NCBI GenBank assembly: GCA_905182865.1
Contig: CAJJCY010000003.1
Span: forward strand, 786,238-850,237
Source of the DNA: an uncultured SAR324 cluster bacterium
GTDB lineage: Bacteria > SAR324 > NAC60-12
Direction: 5' to 3'
DNA: 64,000 nt
Part shown: piece after piece, positions 17,866 through 28,793 of the stretch
Layout of the letters: every line of letters starts with the position of its first letter
Numbering within the stretch: position 1 is the stretch's first letter
Notes under the pieces: model-generated
Told to the model about the DNA's origin: nothing
Database searches by the model: none
Seen by the model: only the letters and a program-made list of their open reading frames with translations
Position numbers and translations under genes: made by a program

Positions 17866-18198
17866 TTATTCTCCAACTTCCAGTGTAATATGGCTGGAGC
17901 GTTTTAAAATTCCGGATGCACGACCCATTGCTCTGGGTCGAAATCGTTTTAGTACCCGCGCTTCGTTAACGTAGGCAGAAATAACACGGTAGTTGTCCAC
18001 ATCAGCTTCCGGATGGTGCTGGTCCGCATTTGCAAGTGCAGACTGCAAGACCTTCTTTATCGGTTCAGCAGCTCTGTTTCGTAACGTACTTAATTGTGCC
18101 ATTGCCCGGACAACATTCTCTCCTCTTATCAAATCGACAACCAAACGGGCTTTTCTTGGTGCCACTCTTACATTTCTTGCAGTTGCTTGAGCAGTCAT
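17866..18198 (-). CDS. rplV: Ribosomal protein L22
   Basis: 110-residue tunnel-lining protein: [40 protein letters not shown], and the tunnel hairpin [20 protein letters not shown]. It overlaps the rpsS stop by one base. Confidence 0.96.
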   Translation of the reverse strand: MTAQATARNVRVAPRKARLVVDLIRGENVVRAMAQLSTLRNRAAEPIKKVLQSALANADQHHPEADVDNYRVISAYVNEARVLKRFRPRAMGRASGILKRSSHITLEVGE

Positions 18199-18479
18199 TA
18201 TCGCCTTACCCTCTTATCACTTTTTGCTACATGTCCCCGATATGTCCGGGTTGGTGCAAATTCACCTAATTTATGACCCACCATATCTTCTGTAATAAAA
18301 ACAGGAATAAATTTGTTTCCATTATGAACAGCGATATTTGTACCAATAAAATCCGGTAAAATTACAGAGCGTCGGGACCATGTTTTGATCAAACGTCGAT
18401 CGTTGTTTCCTTTAGCTGCAATTACTTTTTTTTCAAGATGAGCGTCTACGAATGGTCCTTTCTTTAGGGATCTTGGCAC
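18198..18479 (-). CDS. rpsS: Ribosomal protein S19
   Basis: 93-residue head protein partnering S13. It starts [19 protein letters not shown] and contains [20 protein letters not shown] and [17 protein letters not shown]. It lies between rplB (3 bp) and rplV. Confidence 0.97.
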   Translation of the reverse strand: MPRSLKKGPFVDAHLEKKVIAAKGNNDRRLIKTWSRRSVILPDFIGTNIAVHNGNKFIPVFITEDMVGHKLGEFAPTRTYRGHVAKSDKRVRR

Positions 18480-18482
18480 TGT

Positions 18483-19301
18483 CTATCTCCTCTTTAATAT
18501 ATATTTATTTGTATCCTTACGTTTCCTGGTTTTTGCCCCTTTTGTGGGTTTTCCCCAAGGAGTTACAGGATGCCTACCACCGGAAGATTTCCCTTCACCT
18601 CCACCATGTGGGTGGTCAACTGGGTTCATAACTACACCACGAACAGTAGGGCGGCGACCTAACCAGCGATTGCGACCTGCTTTACCTTTATTAATGTTCA
18701 TATGCTCTGCATTACCAACTGTTCCAACAGTTGCCATGCATTCTATTCTTACCTTTCTGATTTCACCGGAGCGAAGTTTAAGTTGAGCATAATCATCACC
18801 CTTTGCCATCAATTGTATTGCTGCTCCGGCACTGCGTCCTAACTGTGCTCCCTTTCCAGGGCGTAATTCAATGCAGTGAAGCATCGTTCCAACAGGAATA
18901 TTTTTTAATGGCAGAGCGTTACCGGTCTTAATATCGGCATTTTCTCCAGAAAAAATAACATCTCCCATTTTTAATCCGAAAGGTGTCAGAATGTAGCGTT
19001 TCTCACCATCTGCATAATGTAGCAAACTGATTCTTGCACTTCGGTTAGGGTCATATTCAACACTGGCCACTTTTGCTGGAATCTCTGGTTTGTTTCTGGT
19101 AAAGTCGATTATCCGATATCTGCGTTTGTGCCCACCACCGTGATGCCTGACCGTAATTCTGCCATTATTGTTTCGGCCTCCCTTCTTCTTCAAAGGGGCC
19201 AAAAGACTTTTTTCTGGCGTGGATACAGTTATTTCTTCAAAAACAAATCCACTCATTCCCCTTCTTCCAGGAGATGTAGGTTTGTGGAATTTAATTCCCA
19301 T
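18483..19301 (-). CDS. rplB: Ribosomal protein L2
   Basis: 272-residue protein required for peptidyl transfer and subunit joining. It includes [37 protein letters not shown], and the C-terminal catalytic-centre loop [20 protein letters not shown] with the conserved histidine. Complete and in standard position after rplW. Confidence 0.97.
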   Translation of the reverse strand: MGIKFHKPTSPGRRGMSGFVFEEITVSTPEKSLLAPLKKKGGRNNNGRITVRHHGGGHKRRYRIIDFTRNKPEIPAKVASVEYDPNRSARISLLHYADGEKRYILTPFGLKMGDVIFSGENADIKTGNALPLKNIPVGTMLHCIELRPGKGAQLGRSAGAAIQLMAKGDDYAQLKLRSGEIRKVRIECMATVGTVGNAEHMNINKGKAGRNRWLGRRPTVRGVVMNPVDHPHGGGEGKSSGGRHPVTPWGKPTKGAKTRKRKDTNKYILKRR

Positions 19302-19318
19302 AATTCTTAGCAGTCAGT

Positions 19319-19606
19319 TTACGCACCTTCAAAATATTCAATAGTATCCCCTTCCTTTAGTGTTACTATTGCTTTTTTCCAGCTGGACTTAAGTCCCTTA
19401 TAACGTCCAAGGCTTTTTTTCTTGCCCCGTACATTCATTGTTCTTACTTTCAGCACTGAAACCTTAAAGGATTTTTCAATGCTTTCCTTAATTTGAATTT
19501 TATTTGACCTTTTGTCAACTTCAAAAGCGAACTGATTAGCTTCTTCTTTTAGTGACAAAGTCTTTTCTGACATTTTTGGTGCTCTAAGCACATCAAAAAT
19601 ATTCAT
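19319..19606 (-). CDS. rplW: Ribosomal protein L23
   Basis: 95-residue tunnel-exit protein that docks trigger factor. It contains LRAPKMSEKTLSL, FEVDKRSNKIQIKESIEKSF and TMNVRGKKKSLGRYKGLKSS. The start overlaps rplD by 4 bp, indicating translational coupling. Confidence 0.96.
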   Translation of the reverse strand: MNIFDVLRAPKMSEKTLSLKEEANQFAFEVDKRSNKIQIKESIEKSFKVSVLKVRTMNVRGKKKSLGRYKGLKSSWKKAIVTLKEGDTIEYFEGA

Positions 19607-20229
19607 CTAGCCAACCTTTCCTTGTATGCCTCAAGAGCATCTTTGAGGAAAACCACTTTTGTGTATTTCATCATCTCATAAACATTTAGGCTTCGAAAAC
19701 TCAGAACATGTACGCCTGGAAGATTTCTCGAAGCAAGTCTCAAGTTTTCAGAAACCTCGTCTGCTACTATTAAAACTTTTTCTGGCAGCTCAAGCTTGGC
19801 CAGTATTGCCTTCAGGTTTTTAGTTTTATTATCAGTTAGATTGAGGCTATCAAGCACCAAAACTCCGTCCTGTCGAACTTTCTCTGCAAACACTGAACGT
19901 GTTGCAAGTCGCTTAGTTTTCTTGTTCACTCTAAATGAGTGGCTACGCATTTGTGGCCCGAAAATCGTTCCACCGTGGCGACGTATGGGCGATTTTGCAC
20001 TACCCGCTCTGGAACTTCCTGTACCTTTTTGTCGATATAGTTTGCGGGTACTGTAAGCTACTTCTCCTCGAGTTTTAGTAGAATGTGTCCCCTGTTGATT
20101 TGCAGCCAGAAACTGGCGCACAACTTCTGAAACAGCTTTTTTGTGATATGGTGTTTCCAGAATTGTATCGTCAATTTCTATCTTTTCTGCGGCTTTGTTG
20201 CCTGCATCAACTGTTTTTATTGTTGCCAT
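19603..20229 (-). CDS. rplD: Ribosomal protein L4
   Basis: 208-residue tunnel-constriction protein, which in E. coli also controls the S10 operon. The extended loop [39 protein letters not shown], then [20 protein letters not shown] is typical. It follows rpsJ directly with a 21-bp gap holding a GGAAG ribosome-binding site. The usual rplC between them is missing. Confidence 0.96.
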   Translation of the reverse strand: MATIKTVDAGNKAAEKIEIDDTILETPYHKKAVSEVVRQFLAANQQGTHSTKTRGEVAYSTRKLYRQKGTGSSRAGSAKSPIRRHGGTIFGPQMRSHSFRVNKKTKRLATRSVFAEKVRQDGVLVLDSLNLTDNKTKNLKAILAKLELPEKVLIVADEVSENLRLASRNLPGVHVLSFRSLNVYEMMKYTKVVFLKDALEAYKERLAR

Positions 20230-20250
20230 GATTATACTTCCGAATAAACT

Positions 20251-20562
20251 TTATCCTTCTTGCTTTATGGTGATGTCAACTCCAGCTGAAATATCCAAGC
20301 GCATCAAAGCATCCATTGTCTGTGGTGTTGTTTCCAAAATATACAGAAGCCGTTTGTGGGTACGAATCTCAAACTGTTCTCTCGACTTTTTGTCAACATG
20401 TGGAGAACGCAAAACAGTGTAGCTGTTCTTTCGAGTTGGAAGCGGAATGGGGCCTACAATTTCAGCTCCAGTTCGCTTAACCGTATGAACAATTTCTCCA
20501 ATTGTTTTATCGAGAAGTTTCTCGTCGTATGCCTTGAAACGTACTTTAATTTTTTGTTCCAT
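20251..20562 (-). CDS. rpsJ: Ribosomal protein S10
   Basis: Head protein that also serves as NusE in antitermination. About 103 residues: [53 protein letters not shown] perfect AAGGAGG sits 4 nt before the ATG at 20562, which decides the start over a TTG three bases upstream. It heads the S10 section right after tuf. Confidence 0.96.
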   Translation of the reverse strand: MEQKIKVRFKAYDEKLLDKTIGEIVHTVKRTGAEIVGPIPLPTRKNSYTVLRSPHVDKKSREQFEIRTHKRLLYILETTPQTMDALMRLDISAGVDITIKQEG

Positions 20563-20578
20563 CAAACCTCCTTACAGC

Positions 20579-21775
20579 TTATTCAATAACTTCCGTAACG
20601 ACTCCGGAGCCAATAGTCCGTCCACCTTCACGAATCGCAAAACGTAAGCCTTCTTCCATCGCAATCGGCGCAATCAATGTCGCCACAAAGTTAATGCTGT
20701 CACCCGGCATTACCATCTCAACGCCTTCTGGTAAATTGTACCAGTTACATCAGTTGTACGGAAATAAAATTGTGGGCGGTAGTTTGTAAAAAACGGAGTG
20801 TGTCTTCCACCTTCATCCTTATCTAGTACATAAACTTGGCCTTTGAACTTTGTGTGCGGTGTAATTGAGCCCGGCTTACAAATGACTTGTCCTCGCTCAA
20901 TATCTTCACGCTTAAGACCTCTCAACAAAATTCCCACGTTGTCTCCAGCTTGTCCCTGGTCAAGTGATTTACGGAACATTTCTACGCCGGTAACAGTAGT
21001 GGTTTGGGTATCACGGATTCCAGTGACTTCAACTTCCTCACCGACTTTCACGATTCCACGCTCAATCTGTCCGGTTGCAACTGTACCCCGTCCGGAAATA
21101 GTAAACACATCTTCAACGGACATCAGGAGATTCTTGTCAAGATCACGTACAGGTTGAGGAATATAACTGTCAACTGCATCTATCAGCTCTTTAATGCATG
21201 CATATGCAGGGTCGCTTGAATCAGTTGCTGAACTTTCCATAACCGCCAGAGCTGAACCTTTGATAATAGGAGTGTCATCTCCGGGGAAATCATAGGAATC
21301 AAGTAATTCACGAACTTCCATTTCCACCAGCTCAAGCAACTCTTCATCATCGACTTGATCAGCTTTGTTAAGAAATACTACCATTCTGGGAATACCTACC
21401 TGTCTTCCAAGCAGTATATGTTCACGGGTTTGAGGCATCGGCCCGTCAGCAGCAGATACAACAAGTATCCCACCGTCCATCTGTGCTGCACCGGTGATCA
21501 TGTTTTTAACATAATCGGCGTGACCAGGACAATCGACGTGTGCGTAATGTCGATTTTTACTTTCATATTCAATATGTGATGTCGCTATGGTGATCCCACG
21601 CTCTTTTTCCTCTGGTGCACCGTCAATTTCATCAAAGCCTTTTGCTTCAGCTAAACCGTAGAAAGGCATGTACTTTGGTGATTGCTGCAGTTAAAGTTGT
21701 TTTTCCATGGTCCACGTGGCCAATTGTTCCAACATTAACATGTGGTTTTGAGCGGTCAAATTTTTCTCTTGCCAT
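20579..21775 (-). CDS. tuf: Elongation factor Tu, two frameshifts as read
   Basis: GTPase delivering aminoacyl-tRNA to the ribosome. The N-terminus ([21 protein letters not shown]-loop GHVDHGKT) reads from 21775 to about 21672, where one base shifts the frame. The middle ([48 protein letters not shown], and domain 2 [18 protein letters not shown]) is continuous to about 20737. A second single-base shift precedes the normal ending ([35 protein letters not shown]). Pieced together the length is about 398 residues, fully normal. Two indels in an essential gene indicate sequence error. Confidence 0.95.
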
Positions 21776-21822
21776 CTCGTCTCCTGTTCCTTTTTTCTGT
21801 ATTGACTAATTAAAATTAACGC

Positions 21823-23917
21823 TCAGCCAGAGCTGACCGGTTCTCCAATGAGAATCTTTCTTGTCGATTCAGTCACAGACGTATAGTGACTGAAATGCAT
21901 GGTAAATGATGCCCGCCCCTGTGTTAGCGAACGTAATCGAGTGGAATAGCCGAACATTTCCGCCAACGGAACTTCAGCCTCAATAACCTGAATTCCACCC
22001 TGCTCTTCCATACCCCGGATACGTCCGTGGCGAGCATTCAGGTCTCCAATAACTTCACCTGTAAAAGATACAGGCGTAACGACCTCTATTTTCATTGATG
22101 GTTCAAGAAAGGCCGGTCCTGCCTTCCGCACCCCTTCCCGAAGAGCGTTTACCCCCGCAATAGTGAAGGCAACCTCGGTCGAAGATTCTTCCAGATATTC
22201 TCCTGCAACCAAGCAAACTTTCAAGTCAATTAATGAAAATCCGGCAAGGACTCCATTACTCAATGCATCTTGAATCCCTTGTTCCAGGGCCTCTGCAAAC
22301 AGCCTTGGCAATTCTTCAGTCGTAAGTTTGTTTTCAAATTCAAAACCTCCTCCTGCCTTCAGTGGTTCAAGGCTTATCCTGCAGAAAGCAAATTGGTCTT
22401 TTCCGTCAAGTTGTTGCTCAAATCGTGTTTCTGAGTCTGCAGCCTGCGTAATTGTTTCCCGGTATGCTACTCTGGGTGTACCGGCTTTACAGTCGATCCG
22501 GAACTCCCGCTGGAGTCTGTCTACCATAACTTCCAAATGAAGTTCGCCCATTCCGGAAATTATGTTTTGTCCTGTTTCTGCATCAATCCTGCTCCGGAAT
22601 GATGGGTCTTCCTGCATCAGGCTTTTCAGGGATTCTTCAAGTTTGTCCTGATCCTGTTTTGTTTTTGGCTCAATAGCCTGATCAATTACCGGTTCCGAAA
22701 ACTGAGTTCTTTCCAGAATTATCGGATGATCCTTTGGGCAGAGCGTGTCCCCTGTTATCAGTTCCATACCGATCACTGCCCCGATATCTCCTGCTTTTAT
22801 CACTGAAATCTCTTCACGCTTGTTTGCGTGCAATTTTACTAGATTCCCAATCCGTTCGTGCTTACGTTTACGCGGATTAAATACTGTTTTCCCTGCTTCA
22901 AATGAACCTGAATAAACACGAACAAAAGTCATCTGACCGGCGAAAGGATCACTTGCCACTTTGAATGCAAGTGCACACAAGGGGTCTGATTCAGAAGCCT
23001 CTCGGCTAACCAGTTTTTTTGTTACCGGATGATCTCCCTGTACCGGCGGAATATCATATGGAGACGGGAGGTAATTTACTACAGCATCAAGAAGTTGCTG
23101 CACTCCCTTATTCTTAAAGGCACTTCCACACAAAACAGGTGTGATTTTACCGCTTAAAGTTGCTTTTCGCAGAACCTTGACGATCTCTTCCTGCTCTACT
23201 TGTTGCTCTTCAACAATTTTTTCGAGCAAGGCATCATCAAAAAGAGAAAGATGCTCCAGCATTTGCCTGCGCCAATCCTGCGCTGATGCTCTCAATTCAT
23301 CGCCGAGTTCGGAACTTACGTATTCTTCTCCAAACCCTTCATCTTTGAAACGCAGTTCCTGCATCGAAACCAGGTCGATCACTCCTGTAAATTCCTCCTC
23401 GGCGCCAATCGGTATTTGTATGGCTACCGGACTTGCAGAAAGCTGGTCTTCAATTGAAATGATAGCTTTCTCAAAATCTGCACCAACACGATCCATTTTA
23501 TTGACAAATGCAACACGAGGTACGTTATATCGCTTCATCTGACGGTCAACAGTGATTGACTGTGATTGAACACCAGCTACTGCGCATAGCACCATTACTG
23601 ACCCATCCAGTACTCTCAAAGAGCGCTCGACCTCCGCTGTAAAATCTACATGTCCCGGAGTGTCAATAATGTTTAAAATATATTCTTTTCTATCAGTCTC
23701 CCAGGAACAAGTAGTTGCAGCTGAGGTAATTGTAATACCGCGCTCCTGCTCCTGTTCCATCCAATCCATTGTAGCAGAGCCGTCATTGACCTCCCCGATC
23801 TTGTGAATCCGTCCCGCCATAATAAAGAATACGCTCAGTCGTAGTAGTCTTACCTGCATCAATGTGTGCAATGATGCCAATGTTACGCCGTTCTTTTAGA
23901 GGAACTGTTCTTACCAC
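21823..23917 (-). CDS. fusA: Elongation factor G, one frameshift near the N-terminus
   Basis: Translocation GTPase. A GTG start at 23917 opens [20 protein letters not shown] with the P-loop [17 protein letters not shown]. One extra base near 23818 shifts the frame, after which the protein is continuous ([53 protein letters not shown], domain IV, and the C-terminus [17 protein letters not shown]). In-frame codons upstream of the shift in the long frame are not EF-G and should be ignored. Total length is about 697 residues, normal. It lies between rpsG and tuf. Confidence 0.95.
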
Positions 23918-23967
23918 GTCGGTTTATAGATAGAGGCACTGATTCGTTTCAGTAAAAGCCAGTTCGT

Positions 23968-24441
23968 TCACCAACGGTAATGCGCAAAAGCCTTGTTGGC
24001 CTCAGCCATCTTATGCGTATCTTCCTTCTTTTTTACTGCGCTACCTTTTCTGTTTGAAGCATCTGCGAATTCTTCTGCCAGCTTCGCACGCATGGATAAG
24101 CCACTGCGGGCATTTGCATTTTCAATTAGCCAGCGAATTGCCAGTGACTGACTCCTGCTGTGTCGGACTTCCAACGGCACCTGATAAGTTGAACCGCCCA
24201 CACGCCGAGATTTTACTTCTACAGACGGCATCACGTTTTCAATTGCGGATTTAAAAATCTCCAATGGTGACATTTCAGATTCACGCTCTGAAATTTTGTC
24301 CAGTGCACTATAGAAAATATTTTCTGCAATACTTTTCTTACCATGCTTCATTAACGAATTAATGAATTTACTGACTAACAGATCTTTATATTTTGGATCA
24401 GGTAAGATTACTCTTTTTGTTGCGGCTCTTCGTCGTGGCAT
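23968..24441 (-). CDS. rpsG: Ribosomal protein S7
   Basis: 157-residue primary assembly protein of the 30S head. It starts [20 protein letters not shown] and contains [20 protein letters not shown], the conserved [19 protein letters not shown], and ends [13 protein letters not shown]. It lies between rpsL and fusA. Confidence 0.97.
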   Translation of the reverse strand: MPRRRAATKRVILPDPKYKDLLVSKFINSLMKHGKKSIAENIFYSALDKISERESEMSPLEIFKSAIENVMPSVEVKSRRVGGSTYQVPLEVRHSRSQSLAIRWLIENANARSGLSMRAKLAEEFADASNRKGSAVKKKEDTHKMAEANKAFAHYRW

Positions 24442-24450
24442 ATAGTTTTT

Positions 24451-24822
24451 CTACAAATCCTTTTTGACGCCGTACTTGGAACGGGACTGCTTACGTTCAT
24501 TTACTCCAACTGTATCAAGTTTACCACGTACAACGTGATAACGAACTCCGGGAAGATCTTTTATCCGCCCACCTCGTATCAGCACAACAGAATGTTCTTG
24601 AAGATTGTGTCCTTCACCACCAATATAAGCTGTAACCTCAAAACCATTGGTCAAACGAACACGGGCAACTTTTCGTAACGCTGAGTTCGGCTTCTTAGGT
24701 GTTGAAGTGTAAACCCGTACACACACGCCTCGGCGTTGTGGGCATGCTTCCAGTGCAGGGGTATCCCTTTTGGTTAATTTGCTTTTACGTCCGTTCCGGA
24801 CCAACTGACTTAATGTCGGCAT
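24451..24822 (-). CDS. rpsL: Ribosomal protein S12
   Basis: Decoding-centre protein of 123 residues. It contains the conserved [20 protein letters not shown], in which the lysine whose mutation gives streptomycin resistance is the wild-type form, and [14 protein letters not shown], with the aspartate that RimO methylthiolates. It is the first gene of the 17-kb minus-strand ribosomal run. Confidence 0.97.
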   Translation of the reverse strand: MPTLSQLVRNGRKSKLTKRDTPALEACPQRRGVCVRVYTSTPKKPNSALRKVARVRLTNGFEVTAYIGGEGHNLQEHSVVLIRGGRIKDLPGVRYHVVRGKLDTVGVNERKQSRSKYGVKKDL

Positions 24823-24873
24823 ATTATGTAAGTTCGACTTTGCTACTTATCCAATATTTATATTTAATCAGCC

Positions 24874-24902
24874 AATTTAACATTGATTCAAATTTTCGTC
24901 AA
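24874..24902 (-). promoter_or_regulatory. Candidate sigma-70 promoter for the rpsL-led operon
   Basis: On the minus strand, TTGACG (24902-24897), a 17-nt spacer and TAAATT (24879-24874) lie 52 bp upstream of rpsL in the 254-bp divergent gap. The -35 matches 5 of 6 bases and the -10 matches 4 of 6. No other candidate of similar quality was found there. Confidence 0.4.
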
Positions 24903-25076
24903 CATCTTTTTCATTAATTCTTGAAAAAAAGACAAAAAACTGACAAAAACCTTTTCCTTGAGTGAAAATTAGACATCCATCATTCTTGTCACCTTAGAAT
25001 AACTTTGTATTGCATCATTTGTAAACAGTCTTAGAATGGCAATAAAAAAACACTAATTTCTTTTCCATCTTGAAAA

Positions 25077-27149
25077 ATGCCTGAACATTCATTCACCAAC
25101 AAGTTGATAAACGAAAAAAGCCCGTACCTATTACAGCATGCACACAACCCGGTAAACTGGTACCCCTGGGGGCAGGAAGCCTTTGAGAAAGCAAAAAGTG
25201 AAGACAAGCTGCTGCTGGTCAGCATCGGTTATGCAACCTGTCACTGGTGTCACGTGATGGAGCGCGAGTCGTTTGAAGATCCAGAATTGGCTCTATATCT
25301 TAACAAGCATTTTGTACCAGTGAAAGTAGACAGAGAGGAGCGTCCTGATGTGGACAAAATCCACATGGATGCACTACACGCCCTTGGTCAGCAGGGAGGA
25401 TGGCCTCTGAATATGTTTTTGACTCCGGAAGGAAAGCCTGTTACGGGGGGCACTTATTTCCCTCCAAAACCAATGTATGGGCGAAAATCCTTCCGTGAGC
25501 TGCTGGAAAACTTAGTCTTTATTTGGGAAAATGAGCGCGAAAAAATTTATTCCACTGCTGATGAAATTACTTCTCATTTACAGCAACAAGCTGTTCCATC
25601 TTATAACGGACTACCTGAACTGAATTGGGAGGTGGAAGAGAAGGCGGTTGCACAATTTCAGGAATCGTTTGATTCACGGCACGGTGGTTTCAATCAGCAG
25701 CCTCAAAACAAGTTTCCGCCTAGCATGGGATTGATGCATTTGCTTCGTCACTATGACAGAACAGGTAACGCAATGTCACTGGAAATGGTGGAAAAGACTT
25801 TACAAAAAATGTTTGCCGGGGGAATTTATGATCAACTTGGCGGTGGACTGAGTCGCTACAGTACAGATTATGAGTGGCTGGTTCCGCATTTTGAAAAAAT
25901 GCTTTATGATAATTCTCTGTTTATCTGGGCTTTGATAGAGACTTTTCAAGTTACCAGGAATCCACTTTATGAAACAGCGGTGCGGGATGTTCTGACTTAT
26001 GTTGCCCGGGATATGACTTCTCCGCAGGGAGCATTTTTTTCTGCGGAAGATGCGGATAGCGAGGGTGTTGAAGGAAAATTTTATCTCTGGTCAAAAGCAG
26101 AAGTAACGGAAATTTTAGGTGCTGAAACTGGAAAGCTGGCCTGTGCATATTGGGATATTACGGAGAAAGGAAATTTTGAGAGCAGCAACATTCCGAATCG
26201 TCCAATGTCCGATGAAGAAGTTGCAGAGCTCTTCAATATCACTACTGAAGAGATGCAGGTTCAACTCCGATCTGCACGGGAAAAGTTGCTTGCAGTTCGT
26301 TCACAACGTATTCGTCCTCTATTGGATGACAAAGTACTTACATCCTGGAATGCCTTGATGATTTCTGCTTTTGCTCGGGCAGCACGGGTATTTGAAGATA
26401 CTGATTTTGAAATGAGGGCAGTGCGTGCGGCTGACTTTATTTTCGAAAATCTACGGGACGAGTCTGGACGCTTGCTCCGGCGATGGCGTGACGGAGAGGC
26501 TCGTTATCCCGCTTATCTCTGTGATCATGCGCAACTTGCTACTGCTTGTCTGGATCTTTACGAAACCACCTACGATCCTGAATGGTTCCGGAAAGCTGTT
26601 GAATTATCTCAGGAAATCAATCGTCTGTTCCGGAACGATGACGGTCCATATTATGATACTGGAATAGATGGTGAAACCCTCTTAACACGTAATGCAGAAG
26701 GCTATGATGGTGTGGAACCTTCGGGAAACAGCAGTGTGACAAATGCATTTTTGAGGCTTCGCTCTTATGGTTTGTCTCCTGAATTTTACAGCGATGCTCA
26801 ACGAATTTTAAGAAGTTTTGCTCCCCATCTGGAACAAGTCGGAGTCAGCTTTTCAGCAATGCTTGGTGCCCTGCATTTCAGCCTTTCTGAACCGAAAGAG
26901 ATTGTCATTTCTGGAAGACGTGGTGATCCTGAGACAGAAGCTTTACTGAAGGAAGTACGTAGTGAATTTCATCCGAATATAGTAGTGGCCTTCGTTGAAA
27001 ACGGAGAGAGTCCGGAAACAGAAAAAATCATTCCACTGGCTTCCGGAAGAGTAATGGTAAATGAACGTGCGACCGCTTATGTTTGCCAAAATCAAACCTG
27101 TCAATTGCCGGTCCATTCAATTAAAGAGCTGCGGAAACTTTTGAATTGA
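25077..27149 (+). CDS. Thioredoxin-domain protein of the YyaL / DUF255 family
   Basis: 690 residues. The N-terminal DUF255 thioredoxin-like domain starts with the diagnostic [20 protein letters not shown] and carries a CHWCHVM redox-like motif at about residue 55, then [20 protein letters not shown]. The remainder is an (alpha/alpha)6-type barrel related to N-acylglucosamine 2-epimerases ([39 protein letters not shown]). The family is widespread and its reaction is not established. The human relative is SPATA20. The gene is transcribed away from the ribosomal operon and is probably separate from the operon 237 bp downstream. Confidence 0.9.
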   Translation: MPEHSFTNKLINEKSPYLLQHAHNPVNWYPWGQEAFEKAKSEDKLLLVSIGYATCHWCHVMERESFEDPELALYLNKHFVPVKVDREERPDVDKIHMDALHALGQQGGWPLNMFLTPEGKPVTGGTYFPPKPMYGRKSFRELLENLVFIWENEREKIYSTADEITSHLQQQAVPSYNGLPELNWEVEEKAVAQFQESFDSRHGGFNQQPQNKFPPSMGLMHLLRHYDRTGNAMSLEMVEKTLQKMFAGGIYDQLGGGLSRYSTDYEWLVPHFEKMLYDNSLFIWALIETFQVTRNPLYETAVRDVLTYVARDMTSPQGAFFSAEDADSEGVEGKFYLWSKAEVTEILGAETGKLACAYWDITEKGNFESSNIPNRPMSDEEVAELFNITTEEMQVQLRSAREKLLAVRSQRIRPLLDDKVLTSWNALMISAFARAARVFEDTDFEMRAVRAADFIFENLRDESGRLLRRWRDGEARYPAYLCDHAQLATACLDLYETTYDPEWFRKAVELSQEINRLFRNDDGPYYDTGIDGETLLTRNAEGYDGVEPSGNSSVTNAFLRLRSYGLSPEFYSDAQRILRSFAPHLEQVGVSFSAMLGALHFSLSEPKEIVISGRRGDPETEALLKEVRSEFHPNIVVAFVENGESPETEKIIPLASGRVMVNERATAYVCQNQTCQLPVHSIKELRKLLN

Positions 27150-27337
27150 GTTTTTCCTTGTAAAAAATTGAGGAGTGGTAGTTAACTTGAGCAGAAAGTT
27201 TGTTGTGTTATTAACTGGCTATGAACGGTTTACAACAGGCGTATCAAACAATTTCCTAAGGGACGTTTGGCACACTGCATTGATTGTTTACCTCTGAACC
27301 AAAACTTGAAATTGTTGGGGTGTTCTATTATTCTGCC

Positions 27338-27358
27338 CATTACAAAGTTTTTGTAATG
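27338..27358. promoter_or_regulatory. Perfect 21-bp operator-like palindrome
   Basis: CATTACAAA, a 3-nt spacer (GTT) and TTTGTAATG form a perfect inverted repeat ending 28 bp before the ATG of the flavoprotein gene that opens a four-gene operon. Its symmetry and position fit a repressor operator overlapping the promoter or leader. No regulator gene is adjacent. Confidence 0.5.
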
Positions 27359-27386
27359 AATTTAATTTCTATTGCTAAATAAAACC

Positions 27387-28793
27387 ATGAATAAGTCCAC
27401 ATCTCCCACCGACTCTACCTCCCTCAAAGATCCATGTTTGCAGGAACTTCAAAAATTATTAGGCGAACGTCTTTCGATGTCAAATTCGGTACGGGAACAG
27501 CACGGTAGAGACGAATCATTTCATGCATCAGCCCCTCCGGAAGCAGTTGCATTCGTGGAAAACAATGAAGAGGTGGCCGAGATAGTGCGGATCTGTGTTC
27601 AGCACCAGAAACCGATTATTCCGTTTGGTACAGGAACTTCCCTTGAAGGACATGTTGCCGCTTTGCATGGCGGGGTATGCCTCGACGTTTCCGGTATGAA
27701 TAAGGTATTGGAAGTTAACGAAAATGACCTGGACTGCCGGGTGCAGGCAGGAGTAACCCGAAAGCAGCTCAATCAGCATTTGCGGAATTCCGGACTTTTT
27801 TTCCCGATTGATCCAGGAGCGGACGCCTCACTGGGAGGAATGACGGCAACTCGCGCCTCCGGGACAAACGCTGTACGTTACGGAACCATGCGGGAAAATG
27901 TGCTTGGCCTGACTGTGGTTACTGCAGACGGGCGTATAATTCGCACCGGAACTCGCGCCCGTAAATCTTCCGCAGGCTATGATTTGACACGCCTGTTTGT
28001 CGGTTCCGAAGGAACATTGGGAATCATAACGGAAATTCAGCTTCGACTTTATGGAGTTCCAGAAGCAATTTCTGCTGCAGTCTGTTCCTTTGAAACTATG
28101 GAAGGCGCGGTGAACACCACAATCTCTACAATTCAGATGGGAATTCCTGTGGCCCGGATTGAGTTGTTGGATGAGGTTCAAGTTGATGCAATCAATCGTT
28201 ATTCAGATTTTGATTATGCCCTCAAACCGACTTTGTTTTTTGAGTTTCACGGAACAGAGGCCTGGGTGCAGGAACAGGCCGAAATGGTTAAAGAAATCTC
28301 AACTGAAGAAGGCGGAAGCGACTTTCAATGGTCGACCCAGGAACAGGAAAAGCAAAAACTATGGGAGGCACGCCACAATGCCTATTATGCGGGGTTGGCC
28401 TTGCGTCCGGGTTCAAAGGGGTGGGCTACCGATGTTTGTGTGCCAATTTCACGTCTGGCTGATTGTATTTTGGAAACACGGAGTGATATTGAAGAATCCA
28501 AACTGACAGTACCATTAGTTGGACATGTGGGTGACGGAAATTTTCATCTGCTTTTTTTGATCGATCCGGAAAATGAAGAAGAGGAACTTAAGCTCTATCA
28601 ACCCTTGAACGACCGGCTAGTAGAACGGGCTTTGCGCATGGGAGGAACTTGTACTGGCGAGCACGGAATCGGTTCCGGAAAAATAAAATATATGGAAGCC
28701 GAACATGGTGATTCCCTGGATCTAATGCGTCAGATAAAACAGGCTTTTGATCCTGATAACCTGATGAATCCCGGAAAAATGTTACCAGCATGA
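27387..28793 (+). CDS. FAD-linked D-lactate dehydrogenase / glycolate oxidase GlcD-like
   Basis: Flavoprotein of the FAD_binding_4 / FAD-oxidase-C family that oxidises 2-hydroxy acids such as D-lactate or glycolate, passing electrons to the respiratory chain. About 468 residues. The FAD domain has IIPFGTGTSLEGHV and DPGADASLGGMTATRASGTN, then KSSAGYDLTRLFVGSEGTLG. The C-terminal domain ends with the active-site motif GTCTGEHGIGSGKIKYM and PDNLMNPGKML. I use the ATG at 27387. A TTG 15 bases earlier is less likely. The stop overlaps the next start (ATGA), so it heads an operon. The substrate cannot be told from sequence. Confidence 0.85.
   Translation: MNKSTSPTDSTSLKDPCLQELQKLLGERLSMSNSVREQHGRDESFHASAPPEAVAFVENNEEVAEIVRICVQHQKPIIPFGTGTSLEGHVAALHGGVCLDVSGMNKVLEVNENDLDCRVQAGVTRKQLNQHLRNSGLFFPIDPGADASLGGMTATRASGTNAVRYGTMRENVLGLTVVTADGRIIRTGTRARKSSAGYDLTRLFVGSEGTLGIITEIQLRLYGVPEAISAAVCSFETMEGAVNTTISTIQMGIPVARIELLDEVQVDAINRYSDFDYALKPTLFFEFHGTEAWVQEQAEMVKEISTEEGGSDFQWSTQEQEKQKLWEARHNAYYAGLALRPGSKGWATDVCVPISRLADCILETRSDIEESKLTVPLVGHVGDGNFHLLFLIDPENEEEELKLYQPLNDRLVERALRMGGTCTGEHGIGSGKIKYMEAEHGDSLDLMRQIKQAFDPDNLMNPGKMLPA

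Noticed and set aside
25077-27149. Cellobiose epimerase
   Set aside because: The barrel half resembles such enzymes, but the N-terminal DUF255 thioredoxin-like domain defines the YyaL family instead.
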